Shown in pieces: positions 12,641 to 14,361 of a stretch of 14,361 bases of DNA (the first letter of the stretch is position 1; every line of letters begins with the position of its first letter). A program made the position numbers and the translations under genes. The stretch is from Candidatus Atribacter alterifermentans. Its GTDB lineage: Bacteria; Atribacterota; Atribacteria; Atribacterales; Atribacteraceae. The stretch covers positions 1 to 14,361 of the forward strand of contig JAAYUP010000343.1 of the NCBI GenBank assembly GCA_012517635.1, given 5' to 3'. The notes under the pieces were generated by a model. It made no database searches. It was given only the letters and a program-made list of their open reading frames with translations, and was not told the origin of the DNA.

Positions 12641-14266
12641 ATGGAGCAAACATCTTCGCCTAAAATAAAATACTTCCTTTACGCCAGAAAGTCTTCTGAA
12701 AGCGAAGATCGGCAAGTCCAGTCAATTGACGACCAAATCAATCGGCTAAAAGAACTGTCAAAAAATTTGAATTTGGACATTAAAAGAATCTATAAAGAAT
12801 CAAAGTCAGCAAAAAAGCCGAATAACCGCCCTTTGTTCGATGAGATGATCCAGCGCATTGAAAATGGCGAAGCTGACGGCATCTTATGCTGGCAGATAAA
12901 CCGCTTATCAAGAAACCCGATTGACAGCGGAAAGATAAGCTGGCTTTTGCAGCAAGGGGTTTTGAAATCAATCCAAACCATAGACCGCCAATACCTTCCG
13001 CAGGACAACGTGCTTTTATTCAGCGTTGAAAGCGGGGTGGCTAACCAATACATTCTGGACTTAAGCAAAAACACCAAACGAGGGCTGATGTCCAAACTGG
13101 AAAAAGGCTGGCAGAACGGCATTGCGCCTTTGGGCTATCTTAATGACAGGGAAAACAAAACAATCAAAACAGACCCCGAAAGATTCAATGTCATCCGCAA
13201 AATGTGGGATTTGATGCTAACAGGAAACTACACCCCGCCCAAGATTCTGGACATTGCCAACAATAGATGGGGCTTCAGGACAAGAAAATTCAAAAGAATC
13301 GGCGGCTGCCCGCTGTCCCGCAGCGGAATTTACAAAATCTTCACCAACCTCTTTTATGCGGGAATTATCCTGCACAGACCAAGCGGCGTGCAATACAAAG
13401 GCGAGCACCAGCCAATGATTACTCTGGAAGAATACGACCGAGCGCAGATGCTTCTCGGAAAAGAAGGCAAACCAAGACCAAAAACCCATGAGTTCGCTTT
13501 TACTGGCTCAATCAGGTGCGGAGTCTGCAATTGCCTTTACACCGCTGAAACAAAAAGAAGGCTGCTTAAGTCTGGAGAAATACACGAGCATACTTACTAT
13601 CATTGCACCCGAAGGACAACGAAGATTAAATGCGACCAAAGAAAAAATATTCCTGTTGAAGATTTGGAAGTGATGATTGAAAAGGAAATTGAAAAATACA
13701 CTATTCTGCCAGAATTCCTACACTGGGCTCTGGAGGGCTTAAGCAAAAAGAATGACACGGAAATTGAAGACAGGACAAAGATTTACGAGATGCAGCATAA
13801 AAATTTGGTAGAAGCCCAAAAAGAACTGGATGAGCTGACTAAAATGAGATACCGCCAGCTGATTAACGACGAAACCTTTATCAAAGAGAAAAACGAGCTT
13901 CAGGCAAAGATAGCCAAAATGAAAGAGAACTTGAGACAGACTGAAACACGAGCTGAGAGATGGCTGGAACTGACCGAGAAAACATTCAATTTCGCCACCT
14001 ATGCGCGGGCGGCTTTCCTTAAAGCCAGCGAAATGGGCAAAGCAGGGTTAGAACTGAAAAAAGAAATTCTGCTGGCAATCGGAAAAACGCCGATAATTAA
14101 AGGAGAAAAGCTCTTTATTGAACCCAATGAATGGCTTGTTCCGATCGAAAATGGCTATCCTGCGCTGGAGAAAAAATACTTAGGGTTAGAACCGACGAAA
14201 TTGCCACTGAATAAAGCAAAAACAGAGGCTTTGACCTCTGTTCGTGCACAATGGCTCCGGTGGTAG
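12641..14266 (+). CDS. Large serine recombinase / integrase
   Basis: The 541 residues show the full large serine recombinase plan. The catalytic resolvase domain (about 10-150) contains YARKSSESEDRQ with nucleophile Ser18, the SIDDQ helix, and WQINRLSRNPID carrying the conserved arginines (88 and 91). The recombinase domain follows (about 160-280, GIAPLGYLNDRENKTIKTD onward). A zinc ribbon has Cys293, Cys296, Cys322 and Cys331, and a coiled coil spans about 375-445. The enzyme should integrate or excise an element by Ser-mediated double-strand exchange at att sites. It starts 1 nt after the upstream gene. Its final codons (Gln-Trp-Leu-Arg-Trp-stop) are partly written by the 3' end of tRNA-Asn on the other strand, which points to recombination at this tRNA gene. 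It appears intact and active, in contrast to the altered resolvase at 10471-10923. Confidence 0.95.
   Translation: MEQTSSPKIKYFLYARKSSESEDRQVQSIDDQINRLKELSKNLNLDIKRIYKESKSAKKPNNRPLFDEMIQRIENGEADGILCWQINRLSRNPIDSGKISWLLQQGVLKSIQTIDRQYLPQDNVLLFSVESGVANQYILDLSKNTKRGLMSKLEKGWQNGIAPLGYLNDRENKTIKTDPERFNVIRKMWDLMLTGNYTPPKILDIANNRWGFRTRKFKRIGGCPLSRSGIYKIFTNLFYAGIILHRPSGVQYKGEHQPMITLEEYDRAQMLLGKEGKPRPKTHEFAFTGSIRCGVCNCLYTAETKRRLLKSGEIHEHTYYHCTRRTTKIKCDQRKNIPVEDLEVMIEKEIEKYTILPEFLHWALEGLSKKNDTEIEDRTKIYEMQHKNLVEAQKELDELTKMRYRQLINDETFIKEKNELQAKIAKMKENLRQTETRAERWLELTEKTFNFATYARAAFLKASEMGKAGLELKKEILLAIGKTPIIKGEKLFIEPNEWLVPIENGYPALEKKYLGLEPTKLPLNKAKTEALTSVRAQWLRW
14216..14242 (-). terminator. Intrinsic terminator of the tRNA-Asn transcript, inside the recombinase coding end
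   Basis: AACAGAGG (14221-14228) and CCTCTGTT (14235-14242) form a perfect 8-bp stem with a 6-nt loop. On the minus strand the stem is followed by a run of T (CTGTTTTTGC, down to 14216). It lies 10 nt beyond the tRNA 3' end and is simultaneously part of the last recombinase codons. Confidence 0.8.
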
Positions 14267-14280
14267 GATTCGAACCTACA
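14252..14280. other. Candidate attachment-site core at the tRNA-Asn 3' end
   Basis: The tRNA 3' half (T arm, acceptor strand, CCA) is a common integration target, and the recombinase reading frame ends inside it. By eye I found no second copy of this sequence (for example the GGATTCGAACC stretch) elsewhere in the window. The partner site, if any, is therefore outside. The exact crossover cannot be defined from one end. Confidence 0.4.
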
Positions 14281-14326
14281 ACCTTCTCGTTAACAGCGAG
14301 CCGCGCTACCATTGCGCCACACCGGA
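14252..14326 (-). tRNA. tRNA-Asn (anticodon GTT)
   Basis: The 75-nt minus-strand sequence folds as a complete cloverleaf. The acceptor stem TCCGGTG pairs with CACCGGA, and the D arm is GCGC...GCGC with a 7-nt loop. The anticodon loop CTGTTAA shows GTT at positions 34-36, and the T arm is GTAGG-TTCGAAT-CCTAC. The discriminator base is G and the CCA end is encoded (14254-14252). One mismatch (G-A) sits at the top of the anticodon stem. Its 3' end overlaps the convergent recombinase gene by 15 bp, and its terminator lies in that gene. Confidence 0.96.
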
Positions 14327-14361
14327 ATATTGGCGGTTAAGTTTATGGCAAGCAAAGACGA

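Noticed and set aside
14115..14312. Minus-strand open frame of 65 codons
   Set aside because: Its N-terminal part is a translation of the tRNA-Asn gene and the rest is antisense to the recombinase.
1..14361. CRISPR array or diversity-generating retroelement
   Set aside because: No regularly spaced direct repeats, template/variable repeat pair or reverse transcriptase were seen.

Overview
The window looks like a piece of a Candidate Phyla Radiation (Patescibacteria) genome. The reasons are family-level: a long serine recombinase of the kind common there, membrane-anchored proteins carrying a Cys-x2-Ala-Gly...Cys...Asp-Gly-Arg-x-Phe segment, small uncharacterised proteins typical of that group, AT-rich sequence and few recognisable Shine-Dalgarno sites. 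The standard code appears to be in use (TAA, TAG and TGA all act as stops). I could not run a taxonomic search.

Layout, left to right. (1) 1-373, minus strand: an XRE-type repressor followed 3 nt later by the first 48 codons of a type I methyltransferase (HsdM) that runs off the left edge. Its control region (381-431) holds nested inverted repeats. (2) A bidirectional terminator (494-521) separates this from a long minus-strand cluster, 8497 down to 624. The order of transcription is: small excisionase-like HTH protein, DpnA-type adenine methyltransferase, DpnII-family (GATC) endonuclease, an 1148-residue unrecognised membrane protein, a 513-residue membrane protein with an exported-type C-terminal part, then (after a 105-nt gap) two small membrane proteins. 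The first five genes are separated by only 3, 5, 5 and 12 nt, so they very probably form one operon. A perfect-consensus promoter (TTGACA, 17 nt, TATAAT) drives it, and its -35 box lies in a palindromic operator shared with a divergent winged-helix gene (8573-9250). (3) 9406-11509, plus strand, has the look of a mobile-element backbone: a DUF5659-like protein, a small unknown, a winged-helix Rep-like protein, a resolvase-domain protein whose catalytic serine is replaced by Asn, and a phage-packaging-like DNA-binding protein. (4) 11484-11670: an apparent autonomous non-coding RNA with promoter, about 32 bp basal stem, three-way junction and terminator. (5) 11746-14266: a membrane-anchored exported protein and, 1 nt later, a complete 541-residue large serine recombinase. 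The last five codons and stop of the recombinase lie inside the 3' end of a convergent tRNA-Asn gene (14252-14326).

Taken together, this is a defence island (type I plus DpnII-type restriction-modification, with a possible membrane accessory module) next to a recombinase at a tRNA gene. No second copy of the tRNA 3' end is visible, so if the recombinase did integrate at this tRNA, the other end of the element lies outside the window and the restriction systems would be its cargo. The parts most likely to be undescribed are the structured RNA, the giant membrane protein locked into a DpnII operon, and the catalytically altered resolvase.
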